From assembly GCA_003635255.1 (NCBI GenBank), contig PYJC01000136.1, forward strand, positions 1-64,000: DNA of 64,000 bases, written 5' to 3'. Made by a program: the position numbers and the translations under genes. Source of the DNA: Candidatus Poribacteria bacterium (GTDB lineage Bacteria > Poribacteria > WGA-4E > WGA-3G). A model generated the notes under the pieces. The model did no database searches. It saw only the letters and a list, made by a program, of their open reading frames with translations, and was not told the DNA's origin. Shown here one piece after another: positions 19,206 through 27,902 of the stretch; the stretch's first letter is position 1; every line of letters begins with the position of its first letter.

Positions 19206-20134
19206 TTAGCGATGAAAATGCGTCTTACGATACTCAGTTTCGGGACATCGAGGATAGTTTCTATTTGATAACCGTGATCGTTTAGGGGCTTACTTAGATC
19301 CCGAAGGTCAATGAACGCAGCTTTTTGGGTGCATGCGCGCAAATTCGCTAAGATTTCTGCGTCCTGAAAGTTATCTTTGGTGAGATTGATGCCGTAAGGT
19401 AGGTCGGTTGCAATAGCGTCAAACTGCCCACGCACCTGACGAGCATCGTTTAATGCGACGTCTGCGGTGAGTCCAAAATGCTGAAGATTCTTCGTTGTTG
19501 CGCCGACCATCCGTGGATTGATGTCGTACCCGACTGCCTGGATGCCACTGTGTGCCGCGGACATGATTATTGTACCGGTGCCACAGCACGGATCGAGCAA
19601 GGTATCTCCAGGGTGTGCGACTAAATTAACGAGTACACGTGCCAGCCTTGCGGGTAAAGAACTTGACGTTACATGCGGACGTTGGTCGTGCGCGAGCCAT
19701 ATATTATCAGATTCGGAGAGGCGGCGGCCGAACCAGATCTTCTCGTCTGTGACAACGGTCAGAAAGGTAACCTTTGGTTGCGTTAGGTTCGCATTCCCGT
19801 CAATGTTACTGCCGATGTCCCGTGCGAGCTCCATGGAATTTACCTTGAGGCTGCGTGGCTTTTTCACGACAGATACTCGAAAGTCATCAGCATATAAACT
19901 CGCGGATCGAATATTGGTGTGGAGTTCGGTAAGGCTTGCCGTTTCAAAAAGGACTTCGCTACAACTCTTCAGATACGCGCCGCGGCACACGTCAACGCGC
20001 CGTTCTGAAATAGCAATGCCGTGCTCGTTTGGCGCAGTGCCTGTCAGCGCAATGCACTCGGCGGCGACTAACTCTGTAAGTCGATCTGGAATTGCTGTAA
20101 GGTAGAAGTATGTGGGTTTTGCTTGTAACCCCAT
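19190..20134 (-). CDS. Trm11/TrmG10-like RNA methyltransferase
   Basis: 'LLDPCCGTGTIIMSAAHSGIQAVGYDINPRMV' (motif I) and 'FDAIATDLPYGI' (motif IV). Confidence 0.75.
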   Translation of the reverse strand: MGLQAKPTYFYLTAIPDRLTELVAAECIALTGTAPNEHGIAISERRVDVCRGAYLKSCSEVLFETASLTELHTNIRSASLYADDFRVSVVKKPRSLKVNSMELARDIGSNIDGNANLTQPKVTFLTVVTDEKIWFGRRLSESDNIWLAHDQRPHVTSSSLPARLARVLVNLVAHPGDTLLDPCCGTGTIIMSAAHSGIQAVGYDINPRMVGATTKNLQHFGLTADVALNDARQVRGQFDAIATDLPYGINLTKDNFQDAEILANLRACTQKAAFIDLRDLSKPLNDHGYQIETILDVPKLSIVRRIFIANTQAR

Positions 20135-20230
20135 CGTGTTGTCATTACTCCGAAATAGGTGTCAATTTAAACAACCCTTATTATATCATTCTGAAGAGAA
20201 AACTGCAATCAGATACTCAGAAGGGATACT

Positions 20231-21070
20231 ATGTCACAAACAGAAAAAATCCGGATCGGGCACAGTCCAGACTCCGATGATGCTTTTATGTTCTATGCGC
20301 TTGCGAAGGGATTAATTCCAACGAATCCGTTTGAGATTGTGCATGTTATTGAAGATATTGAGACCTTAAATCAGCGCGCTCTCAATGCCGAACTTGAGGT
20401 CACGGCGATCTCAGTTCATGCTTATGCTTATGTTGCGGAAGATTATGCACTCATGCCTTGCGGGGCGAGTATTGGTGATCGTTATGGTCCGCTTGTTGTC
20501 TCGAAAGCACCAATGGACACCCTTGAAGGTAAACGTATCGCTATTCCCGGCGAAATGACAACGGCTTACCTTACACTGAGCCTCTTCCAACCTAACTTTG
20601 CGGCAGAAACCCGCCCATTCGATAAGATATTGGAGGCTGTCCAACAAGACGAAGTAGACGCTGGACTCATTATTCACGAAGGACAGTTGACTTATGCGCG
20701 AGAAGGGCTTCACAAAGTCATTGATTTGGGAGAGTGGTGGCATCAAGAGACCGGGCTACCGTTGCCTCTCGGCGCGAATGTGATTCGCCGAAACCTCGGT
20801 TCTGAAACAATACATAAGGTAACCTCTCTGCTTAAACAGAGCATTCAGTATTCACTCGACCATCGGGTGCGCGGATTAGAATACGCCATGACCTACGCGC
20901 GTGATATGGAGACCGAACTCGCCGACAAGTTCGTCGGGATGTATGTTAATGATTACACGCTTGATTATGGTGATAAGGGTAGAGCGGGTGTACGTGAATT
21001 GCTCCATCGCGGTAACGCCGCAGGGATAATTCCGCATCGTGTAGACGCTGATTTTGTTACACTCGAATAG
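20231..21070 (+). CDS. mqnD: MqnA/MqnD-family menaquinone biosynthesis protein (MqnD-like)
   Basis: 'IRIGHSPDSDDAFMFYALAKGLI', 'AISVHAYAYVAEDYALMPCGASIGDRYGPLVV'. Confidence 0.75.
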   Translation: MSQTEKIRIGHSPDSDDAFMFYALAKGLIPTNPFEIVHVIEDIETLNQRALNAELEVTAISVHAYAYVAEDYALMPCGASIGDRYGPLVVSKAPMDTLEGKRIAIPGEMTTAYLTLSLFQPNFAAETRPFDKILEAVQQDEVDAGLIIHEGQLTYAREGLHKVIDLGEWWHQETGLPLPLGANVIRRNLGSETIHKVTSLLKQSIQYSLDHRVRGLEYAMTYARDMETELADKFVGMYVNDYTLDYGDKGRAGVRELLHRGNAAGIIPHRVDADFVTLE

Positions 21071-21121
21071 TCTCTAAACACCGTTTCTTTAAAATTCGTC
21101 CTATATTTGCTATGGAAAGCC

Positions 21122-21346
21122 ATGGATATCAAACGTCGTAGATATTTCCATTTAGAAGATACTGATGGTAAGCAGCTGGCAAACGGCGTGTTATATGATG
21201 AGGGAAATGTGCAAGTGTTGTGGCGGGTAGATCGCGGTTACACAGCGGAACAGTATGCGTCCCTTAATCTTATATTAGATTTGATGCCTGGAATTACAGT
21301 ATTGCGTCTTGAAGCCCCTGAAGCGGAATTGGAAGACAGCGGATAG
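21122..21346 (+). CDS. Hypothetical protein
   Basis: Short ORF downstream of the mqnD-like gene, same strand. Confidence 0.5.
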   Translation: MDIKRRRYFHLEDTDGKQLANGVLYDEGNVQVLWRVDRGYTAEQYASLNLILDLMPGITVLRLEAPEAELEDSG

Positions 21347-21380
21347 TCGTGGTAAGTTAGGGCAAAATGCTTCAGAATTT

Positions 21381-21429
21381 TTAACCCCCTAAATCCGCTT
21401 TATCAGGGACTTTAAGACGTAAGTCCTAT
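21381..21429. repeat. Dispersed repeat CCCCCTAAATCC..TTATCAGGGACTTTAAGA..GTAAGTCCTA, copy 1
   Basis: Matches 39200-39251 (cttatcagggggactttaagaggaaattcgtaagtccta). Confidence 0.6.
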
Positions 21430-21431
21430 TT

Positions 21432-22304
21432 CTAACGGAGTCGCTGATCTCCGAGTTTAATAATCTCTCCACTTTCTTGGGCGATGTACATATAGCCGAG
21501 ACCATCTAATGTTACCCCCTCTTGCTCATCACCGGGTAAGAGGTATTTACTTAAAAGTGTGCCTTCCCGCTTGATCTCGACTAAGAGATTCGTTGTATCA
21601 CTGATGAGTAGCAGTACATCGTCTTGGGGATCATAAGCGAGTCCGGAAATGTCTATGAAGTTCATCTTATAGGCGTTAATGATAGTGCCCACTGACTTCT
21701 TTGCGGTTTCGCTGCGAAGTGGTAGGACGACTTCACACACAACTGAAGGCTCATCTTTTTCCTTAAGGCTGAAGGATTGATTGCCGACCCAAAAAGTGCC
21801 GCCCTCTGGATGTGAAGTATCAGGCACAAAAGCAATTGCCTCAATGCCCATGCCGCCTTTTTTCAGGAGCTGCTCACCTTTAAAACTTCTGCCGATTCGG
21901 AAATCCCTTTTAACCGTGAGCGTTTCGGGTTCAAGTTCCAAGATTACTTCATCACCTTCAACAGCGGCATACAGCAAACCTGTCCCCGGATCCATTGTAA
22001 TTCCTTCGATGTCAAGTTCGTTCACGCCTTTGGCTTGGATAAGTGTTCCCTGTAGATTGAGTTCATAGACGTTGCCCGAATCATCAGCGATAAATAGACT
22101 TCGTCGAGTCGGATGATAGGTAATACCTGAGGGTTCGGCTATACGCTCTTTTGTAATACTCCCAATCCACTTATAAGGGAGAGCGACAGGGCGCGATTCT
22201 GCTGTGCGTTGTGTCGCGGATTCTTCCATCTGTATCAAGGAATAGACGAGTAGCGCACTGATACTTATGATTAAAATGACGAGGAGCACTCTTTTGTAAG
22301 ACAT
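21432..22304 (-). CDS. SdiA-regulated/YjiK-like beta-propeller protein, membrane-anchored
   Basis: 'EPSGITYHPTRRSLFIADDSGNVYELNLQG...DIEGITMDPGTGLLYAAVEGDEVILELEPETL'. Confidence 0.75.
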   Translation of the reverse strand: MSYKRVLLVILIISISALLVYSLIQMEESATQRTAESRPVALPYKWIGSITKERIAEPSGITYHPTRRSLFIADDSGNVYELNLQGTLIQAKGVNELDIEGITMDPGTGLLYAAVEGDEVILELEPETLTVKRDFRIGRSFKGEQLLKKGGMGIEAIAFVPDTSHPEGGTFWVGNQSFSLKEKDEPSVVCEVVLPLRSETAKKSVGTIINAYKMNFIDISGLAYDPQDDVLLLISDTTNLLVEIKREGTLLSKYLLPGDEQEGVTLDGLGYMYIAQESGEIIKLGDQRLR

Positions 22305-22675
22305 CAGGGTTCCTCCACGTACTATTTGAGAAGCGAACTTCACAATATTTTACGTGTACTGTATCATATCCTTTCCGATAAATCAAGAAAAAATGGAAAA
22401 GTTTCAGCGTATTAGCTATCAACTGTCGGTTGTCAGAAAAAGTCGGGCATCTTGACATTCAGAAAAAATCCCGTTATAATGTTAGTATACTCCATGGATG
22501 TTCGATGGATCATGTGAAATTGATCAAAAGTTCTTAATTGGAACCGTAAGAATTGGAACCGTAAGGCTATCTGCAGAAAATTTTACGTTTTCCTTGACAG
22601 CGCATCTTTGCTAATGGTATTATATTTTAACTTGCAATCACGTTGTGAGTCACGCCTGAAAATAAGGAGCGGGTT

Positions 22676-24091
22676 ATGACCAACATGCCGAGGCTCGTCG
22701 TTGAAGTCTTTGAACATGTAAATTTTCATGGACGCAAATTGACGCTGATTGAATCGGTGCCGAATACCGGTGTAATCGGTGCCCAAGATATTATCTCTTC
22801 GATCAAGATTTACAAGGGACCGGGGTTCAACGCGTCGCCAAACTACAAAGCCATATTTCACGAGCATGAAAACTATAAAGGCCGTCGGTTAGTTCTCGCG
22901 CCTGGGTTTTATCCGAATATCCATGACATCCCGTACAATTTCGGAGATGCGATCACGGCTATCAGTTTTAGCCCATCCGCGCACCCGACTCCACCCGAGT
23001 ACGGTGCTGTTCCCGTTATCATTGAAGTGTATCGCGAGGTAGACTATAGCGGTCAACGAAGCGTAATTATGCGTGATGTCAGTTCTGTGTTTGAAATCGG
23101 CATGAACGATATGATTTCATCAATTCGTATTCAGCGGGGTCCGAGTTTTCCGTTTAGTGGATGTCGTGTTATTTTCTATGAACATGTGAATTTTGAGGGT
23201 CGGCGATTGGACGTAAGTTTAAACTCGCGAGAATTTCAGTTAGGGCTTCGGAACCTCAGGTCGCTTCCACATTCGCAATCATTTTCGGACATCATCTCTT
23301 CGATAAAAATTGTGCCGTTGGGTATATTTCGTGTTCTTATTGTCGTCAGTGATAGTTTAACAGGCGAGCCAGCGGTGTTGGAATCGCTAACGACAGTTGA
23401 AGGACTGGAATTCCATTTTACAACAGTACATATCAACGACAACCCTGAAAATCGCGGCGATCCTAACAATGCGATCAAGTTGTCAAGCATCACGCTTTCG
23501 GATTACGATATTATCTGGTTCACATGGAACGGTCCCGGCCATGACGGTGAATATTTTGTTGAAGATGCTGAACAAGCGATCCAAGAGTTTGTCCGCAAAG
23601 GCGGCGTTGTCTGGGCTTCGGCCATGGACAACCACATTACACCGCCTGATGGTGTGCATACAAGTGAACCGCAATGGCGCGGGGATTGGATGCCGGTGAA
23701 CCGACATCCGATCCGTGTAATTAATTCCAATGATGGAAATGTTAATGTCACCGAGGATGGACAGAAAACCGGCATGTTTACTTGGCCTCACAAAGTTAAT
23801 GTAGATACCTTGATAACTGATGATCATTGGGTGACAGATGATCGGAGTTACCGAAAACTGGCAGTCAGAGAGGACAACGGCGACGCTGTCAGCATCCAGT
23901 TGCAATGGGGTGAAGGGTATTACGTCGCTTTTGCTGTGGATACGCGTGATGCGCATCGTACCACCATAGCGAGACCGCTTATTGAGAATGCTTTATGCTA
24001 CTTAGCCAACCTTGCGTGGCAGACCTCGCCACGTCAACCGCTGAAAGGGCGGTATCGGACACACCTCAGTGACAAGGAAATTTTCCGTTAA
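22676..24091 (+). CDS. Four beta/gamma-crystallin Greek-key repeats + ThuA-like C-terminal domain
   Basis: Repeats VEVFEHVNFHGRKLTL..DIISSIKI, AIFHEHENYKGRRLVL.., IEVYREVDYSGQRSVI..NDMISSIRI, VIFYEHVNFEGRRLDV..DIISSIKI; then ThuA-like 'DYDIIWFTWNGPGHDGE...IQEFVRKGGVVWAS'. Confidence 0.75.
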   Translation: MTNMPRLVVEVFEHVNFHGRKLTLIESVPNTGVIGAQDIISSIKIYKGPGFNASPNYKAIFHEHENYKGRRLVLAPGFYPNIHDIPYNFGDAITAISFSPSAHPTPPEYGAVPVIIEVYREVDYSGQRSVIMRDVSSVFEIGMNDMISSIRIQRGPSFPFSGCRVIFYEHVNFEGRRLDVSLNSREFQLGLRNLRSLPHSQSFSDIISSIKIVPLGIFRVLIVVSDSLTGEPAVLESLTTVEGLEFHFTTVHINDNPENRGDPNNAIKLSSITLSDYDIIWFTWNGPGHDGEYFVEDAEQAIQEFVRKGGVVWASAMDNHITPPDGVHTSEPQWRGDWMPVNRHPIRVINSNDGNVNVTEDGQKTGMFTWPHKVNVDTLITDDHWVTDDRSYRKLAVREDNGDAVSIQLQWGEGYYVAFAVDTRDAHRTTIARPLIENALCYLANLAWQTSPRQPLKGRYRTHLSDKEIFR

Positions 24092-24157
24092 AAAATTGGA
24101 GGTGTGCTTCAAAAGCGCGCTCCGTGCCTCTATGCAATCATCCTATAGGAGAATTGA

Positions 24158-26458
24158 ATGCGTTTCATAGCTGTTATCGTCTTCTTAATTGTTGTAGCAA
24201 TCGCTATTAGCTGGTTCGCCTTCGACAAACTTGACAGTTTTGGGCAGGACAGTGTAATGCGATGGTCAATATTTGCTCTGATCGTATTGTTCACTATTTT
24301 GGCTGCCTTTGCTGCCGCGGTTATACGCTACCGGATACCGAAAGCCGATGTCGCTCTCGTGCGGACAGGTGGTTCAAAAGAGAAAATAAATATCACTAAA
24401 GGACTCTGGGTTAATACCATCATCCATGAAATTAAAGAAATTTCTCTCAACACAATGCGGATTGAGGTAATTCGAGAGGGTGCCGAGGCTTTGATTACCT
24501 ATGACTTCAACCGCGGTGATGTTGAAGTCGTTTTTTACCTTAAAGTTGAACCCGACCCCGATGATGTTTTACGGGCTGCACAAGCCCTCGGTGATAAATC
24601 CATGACCCCGGAAACAGTGCGTGAACTCATTGAACCTAAACTCGAAGGTGCGTTGCGAAGTGTGGCAGCCGAAAGTGACATCCAGGACCTCCTCCAGAAA
24701 CGCCAAGAGTTCGCTGATAAAGTCCAAGAGGCGTGTGGTGAAGATTTAGAAGCCCAAAACGGGTTGACGCTTGAGACTGTCTCAATTATCCGCGTGGACC
24801 AAACACCTGTTGAGACGCTTGACGCTGAAAACCGATTTGATGCTGTCGGTATTCGTGAAATTACTGAAATCACCGCTGATCAATATCGAGAAAAGGTAGA
24901 CATCGAGCAGCGGAAAGAGGTCGCTGTCGTTCAAATCGAAGTTGCTGCCCGTATAGAGAAGCTTGAAGCAGAACAGGAGCAGGCGTGGGCGGAATCCGAC
25001 CAGCAGAAGAATATCGCGATCTATGCCGCTGAACGGGAAGCGGAAACTCTCAAATTCCAATTTGAGATGGAACAGAGCGTGCAAGAACGTGAATACGAGA
25101 TGAAGCAAGAGGTCGAACGGGCACGTATCACGCAAGAACAGGTCGTCCAAGAACGAGAAATTGAGATGAACCGGGATGTTGAAGTCGCTCGTGTCCAGCA
25201 GGAACAGATTGTTGCAGAACGTGAGATTGAGAAAAACCTCATTGTCGAAACACAACAGATTGAGCAATCAAGAGTCGTCCAACTCGCAGAAATTGAGCAG
25301 TTCCTGACTGTCCAGTTACAGAAAATTGAGCAGGAGCAGGCGATTGAGGTTCGTGAAATAGAGAAGGTATTGACGGTCGAGAAAGCCCGCATCGCACAAG
25401 AAGAGGGTGTCATGCTCCGGGATATTGAGCGTGAGTTGATCGTGCAGACCGAACGCTTCGCGCAAGAACAACAGGTCATGCAACGTGAGATTGAGAAGAA
25501 CCTCGTCGTCGAAACCGCACAGATCGATCAGATGCGACAGGTTGAAACCGCTGAGATTGCTAAAAAATTGGCAGTAGAGTTAGCACGAATTGCGGCAGAT
25601 CAACAGGAACAAATCCGAGGTATTGAAAAGGAATTAGCGGTCGAGAAGGCACAGATTGCGCAAGAAGAGGGTGTGTCTTTGCGGGATATTGAGCGTGAGT
25701 TGATCGTGCAGACCGAACGCTTCGCGCAAGAACAACAGGTTATGCAGCGTGAGATTGAGAAGAACCTCGTTGTTGAAACCGCTCAGATCGATCAGATGCG
25801 ACATGTAGAACTCGCTGAGATTGCCAAAATGTTGAATGTGGAGCAGTCGCGTATCGGACAGGAGTTGCGTGTTGCGTTAACCGATGAAGACCGGAAGATC
25901 GAAGTCGCCAATAAACAGCAGGTGACGGCACTTGCGGAAAAAGAGAAGTTGCTCGCGGAAGCCGAACGTATGGGTGCCGAAGTAAATGTAACAGCAACGG
26001 AACAGGTGATGGAAGCCGAATGGCAGCGTGAAGTTGCAATCATCGGTGCTGAAGCACAAGCACAACCTATTGAACGTCTTGCGGACGCGGTGCTCGCCGA
26101 AGCGCGTGCGAAAGCACAAGGTGAGATGGCAGAATATGAAGCGCGGAATGTCGCTGAACAACGCGTTCTTGTCCAAGAGGCGATCTTAGAACTCATTAAT
26201 GATGCGGACGATATTATCGAGCAGCTGATGAAGCCGGTTGAGAAAATCGATAGCATTAAGATTCTGGATATGGGTAACACTGATGGTCAAGGTGGCATCA
26301 ACCGAAGCAGTATGGGTAGACTCGCGAACGCTTTGCTGGATACGGGTGCTATCTCTCCGATGCTGAAAGAGTTGTTTAACTTTGCGGATGTAGATGCCGA
26401 ACAGATTACAGATAAGATTGCTGAGTATCTGGCGGATCTTGTGAATCGTCCGAGTTGA
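24158..26458 (+). CDS. Flotillin-like/SPFH membrane protein with long repetitive coiled coil
   Basis: Two N-terminal TM, SPFH-like region, then about 12 consecutive 22-aa repeats (REIEKxLxVExAxIxQExxV). Confidence 0.8.
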   Translation: MRFIAVIVFLIVVAIAISWFAFDKLDSFGQDSVMRWSIFALIVLFTILAAFAAAVIRYRIPKADVALVRTGGSKEKINITKGLWVNTIIHEIKEISLNTMRIEVIREGAEALITYDFNRGDVEVVFYLKVEPDPDDVLRAAQALGDKSMTPETVRELIEPKLEGALRSVAAESDIQDLLQKRQEFADKVQEACGEDLEAQNGLTLETVSIIRVDQTPVETLDAENRFDAVGIREITEITADQYREKVDIEQRKEVAVVQIEVAARIEKLEAEQEQAWAESDQQKNIAIYAAEREAETLKFQFEMEQSVQEREYEMKQEVERARITQEQVVQEREIEMNRDVEVARVQQEQIVAEREIEKNLIVETQQIEQSRVVQLAEIEQFLTVQLQKIEQEQAIEVREIEKVLTVEKARIAQEEGVMLRDIERELIVQTERFAQEQQVMQREIEKNLVVETAQIDQMRQVETAEIAKKLAVELARIAADQQEQIRGIEKELAVEKAQIAQEEGVSLRDIERELIVQTERFAQEQQVMQREIEKNLVVETAQIDQMRHVELAEIAKMLNVEQSRIGQELRVALTDEDRKIEVANKQQVTALAEKEKLLAEAERMGAEVNVTATEQVMEAEWQREVAIIGAEAQAQPIERLADAVLAEARAKAQGEMAEYEARNVAEQRVLVQEAILELINDADDIIEQLMKPVEKIDSIKILDMGNTDGQGGINRSSMGRLANALLDTGAISPMLKELFNFADVDAEQITDKIAEYLADLVNRPS
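25082..25873 (+). repeat. 66-bp (22-aa) coding tandem repeats x12, with a 264-bp higher-order duplication
   Basis: Units align without gaps; units 6-7 (from about 25421) are almost identical to units 10-11 (from about 25685), offset 264 bp. Confidence 0.9.
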
Positions 26459-26501
26459 TTGCCTCGGTGTACCACCAGGGTGAGTTTGTTATAGACTTCT
26501 T

Positions 26502-26530
26502 GGGTGCGTCTCCCAACCGCACCCGTTTTT
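26502..26530 (+). terminator. Rho-independent terminator
   Basis: GGGTGCG-tctcccaac-CGCACCC followed by GTTTTTCT. Confidence 0.65.
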
Positions 26531-26542
26531 CTGAGGAAAATC

Positions 26543-27841
26543 ATGCGACATTACAAACGGCAAACATCAGCAAAACGGTACAAAAGTCAGCGTTGTCGCA
26601 CCTGTCGTTCCAATAATGGGAAACGCATTTGCCCTGCCCTCGGTGGCATGTTAATCTGTCCAGAATGCTGTAGAGCGAAACGCGCGAAGATCCCTGGTTG
26701 TGATGAAAGATGTCGGTACTATGCGCCCCTCGTCGTTTCAAGTAGAATCCGCAGGAAATCAGATTTTCCGCTCCATCGCTGCTTAATCAGTCGTTCCAAA
26801 GACACCGGTATGTTAATTGTAGTAGGTACGCGAAAACGTCCGGATGGGAACTTGAAAGCAATGTTTCTCTTGCTGGATCTATGGAAGAAAGGTATCCGAG
26901 ACTGTTTTTTTGATGCGAACCTCTCAGAGAAACAGTTTGAGAAGGTTTCACAAAGAATAGCGACGAGTTACAATCTCAGTGAACCGACAGACCTACAGGA
27001 CACAGATGAACCTGAGGAAGTTATTCGGGTGCCCAAGGACACACTTATTATTGAAGCAGATAAAGCGATTCATCTTGATAACGGCGTGAAAATCGTTGAT
27101 CACGAAGAAGCCTCCGGTGGCAAAGCCATTGATAGTGCGCCCGGTGCGCGTGCGATACACGAGATTTATATCCCTAAAACCGGGAAGTGGTATCTTTGGG
27201 CGCGGGTCTTCTTTGAGTATAGCAAAGACTCTTATTGGATCGGTATGGATGACACACAGCCAAAGCCGTGGGATAAAGACGGCGGTCCCGGTGCGATAAA
27301 AATTTGGGCTAACCCTGATGATACTTCTAAATGGGGACGTTGGCTTTGGGATACCGCTTTAGACGACCCAACGGGTACCAAACCGAGCAAGCACCCTGCT
27401 TTTTTTCATATCAAACGCACTGGGTACTACCGCTTCTGGTCTAAAGGTCGGGAAGATGGTTCACGTTTGGATCAGATTTTGCTCACTCGCGCCCGTGATT
27501 TTAATGCGCAAACTGAGACAGAAGGGAAACCGCTGCCGCTCAGGTATTTGCCACACCTTTACGAACCTGCTTCGATTCACGAATGCCAAAAACTCATCCG
27601 ACATGCTATCGAGATTGCGACGACTGTCAACACCGAAATACCTTGGGAATTCAAATATTGGATCCAAGATATATGGGGAGATCTTACGCAATTTCCTGAA
27701 ATAGAAGGTTCACTCTACAAATGTCCGAAATGTGAAGCAGATTTGCCACAACAGACAGTCGATCTCATCATACAACACGCCCAATCCGATGATATTCAGT
27801 TCTATATCTTATGCCGGAAGTGTGGAGGCGAATTTGATTAA
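26543..27841 (+). CDS. Cys-rich N-terminus + carbohydrate-binding-module-like domain + C-terminal zinc ribbon
   Basis: CRTCRSNNGKRICPALGGMLICPECC...CDERC; 'IIEADKAIHLDNGVKIVDHEEASGGKAID...GKWYLWARVFF...REDGSRLDQILLTRARDF'; C-terminal CPKC...CRKCGGEFD. Confidence 0.7.
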   Translation: MRHYKRQTSAKRYKSQRCRTCRSNNGKRICPALGGMLICPECCRAKRAKIPGCDERCRYYAPLVVSSRIRRKSDFPLHRCLISRSKDTGMLIVVGTRKRPDGNLKAMFLLLDLWKKGIRDCFFDANLSEKQFEKVSQRIATSYNLSEPTDLQDTDEPEEVIRVPKDTLIIEADKAIHLDNGVKIVDHEEASGGKAIDSAPGARAIHEIYIPKTGKWYLWARVFFEYSKDSYWIGMDDTQPKPWDKDGGPGAIKIWANPDDTSKWGRWLWDTALDDPTGTKPSKHPAFFHIKRTGYYRFWSKGREDGSRLDQILLTRARDFNAQTETEGKPLPLRYLPHLYEPASIHECQKLIRHAIEIATTVNTEIPWEFKYWIQDIWGDLTQFPEIEGSLYKCPKCEADLPQQTVDLIIQHAQSDDIQFYILCRKCGGEFD

Positions 27842-27902
27842 GCCGGCTGTCCCGCTTCGTTATTCTTCGCATTTTATCCAAACAAGCATTCGGCAAAAAC
27901 TG

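Noticed and set aside
24782-25479. Long minus-strand ORFs opposite the flotillin-like gene
   Set aside because: Antisense shadow ORFs created by the 66-bp coding repeats; no RBS or plausible product.
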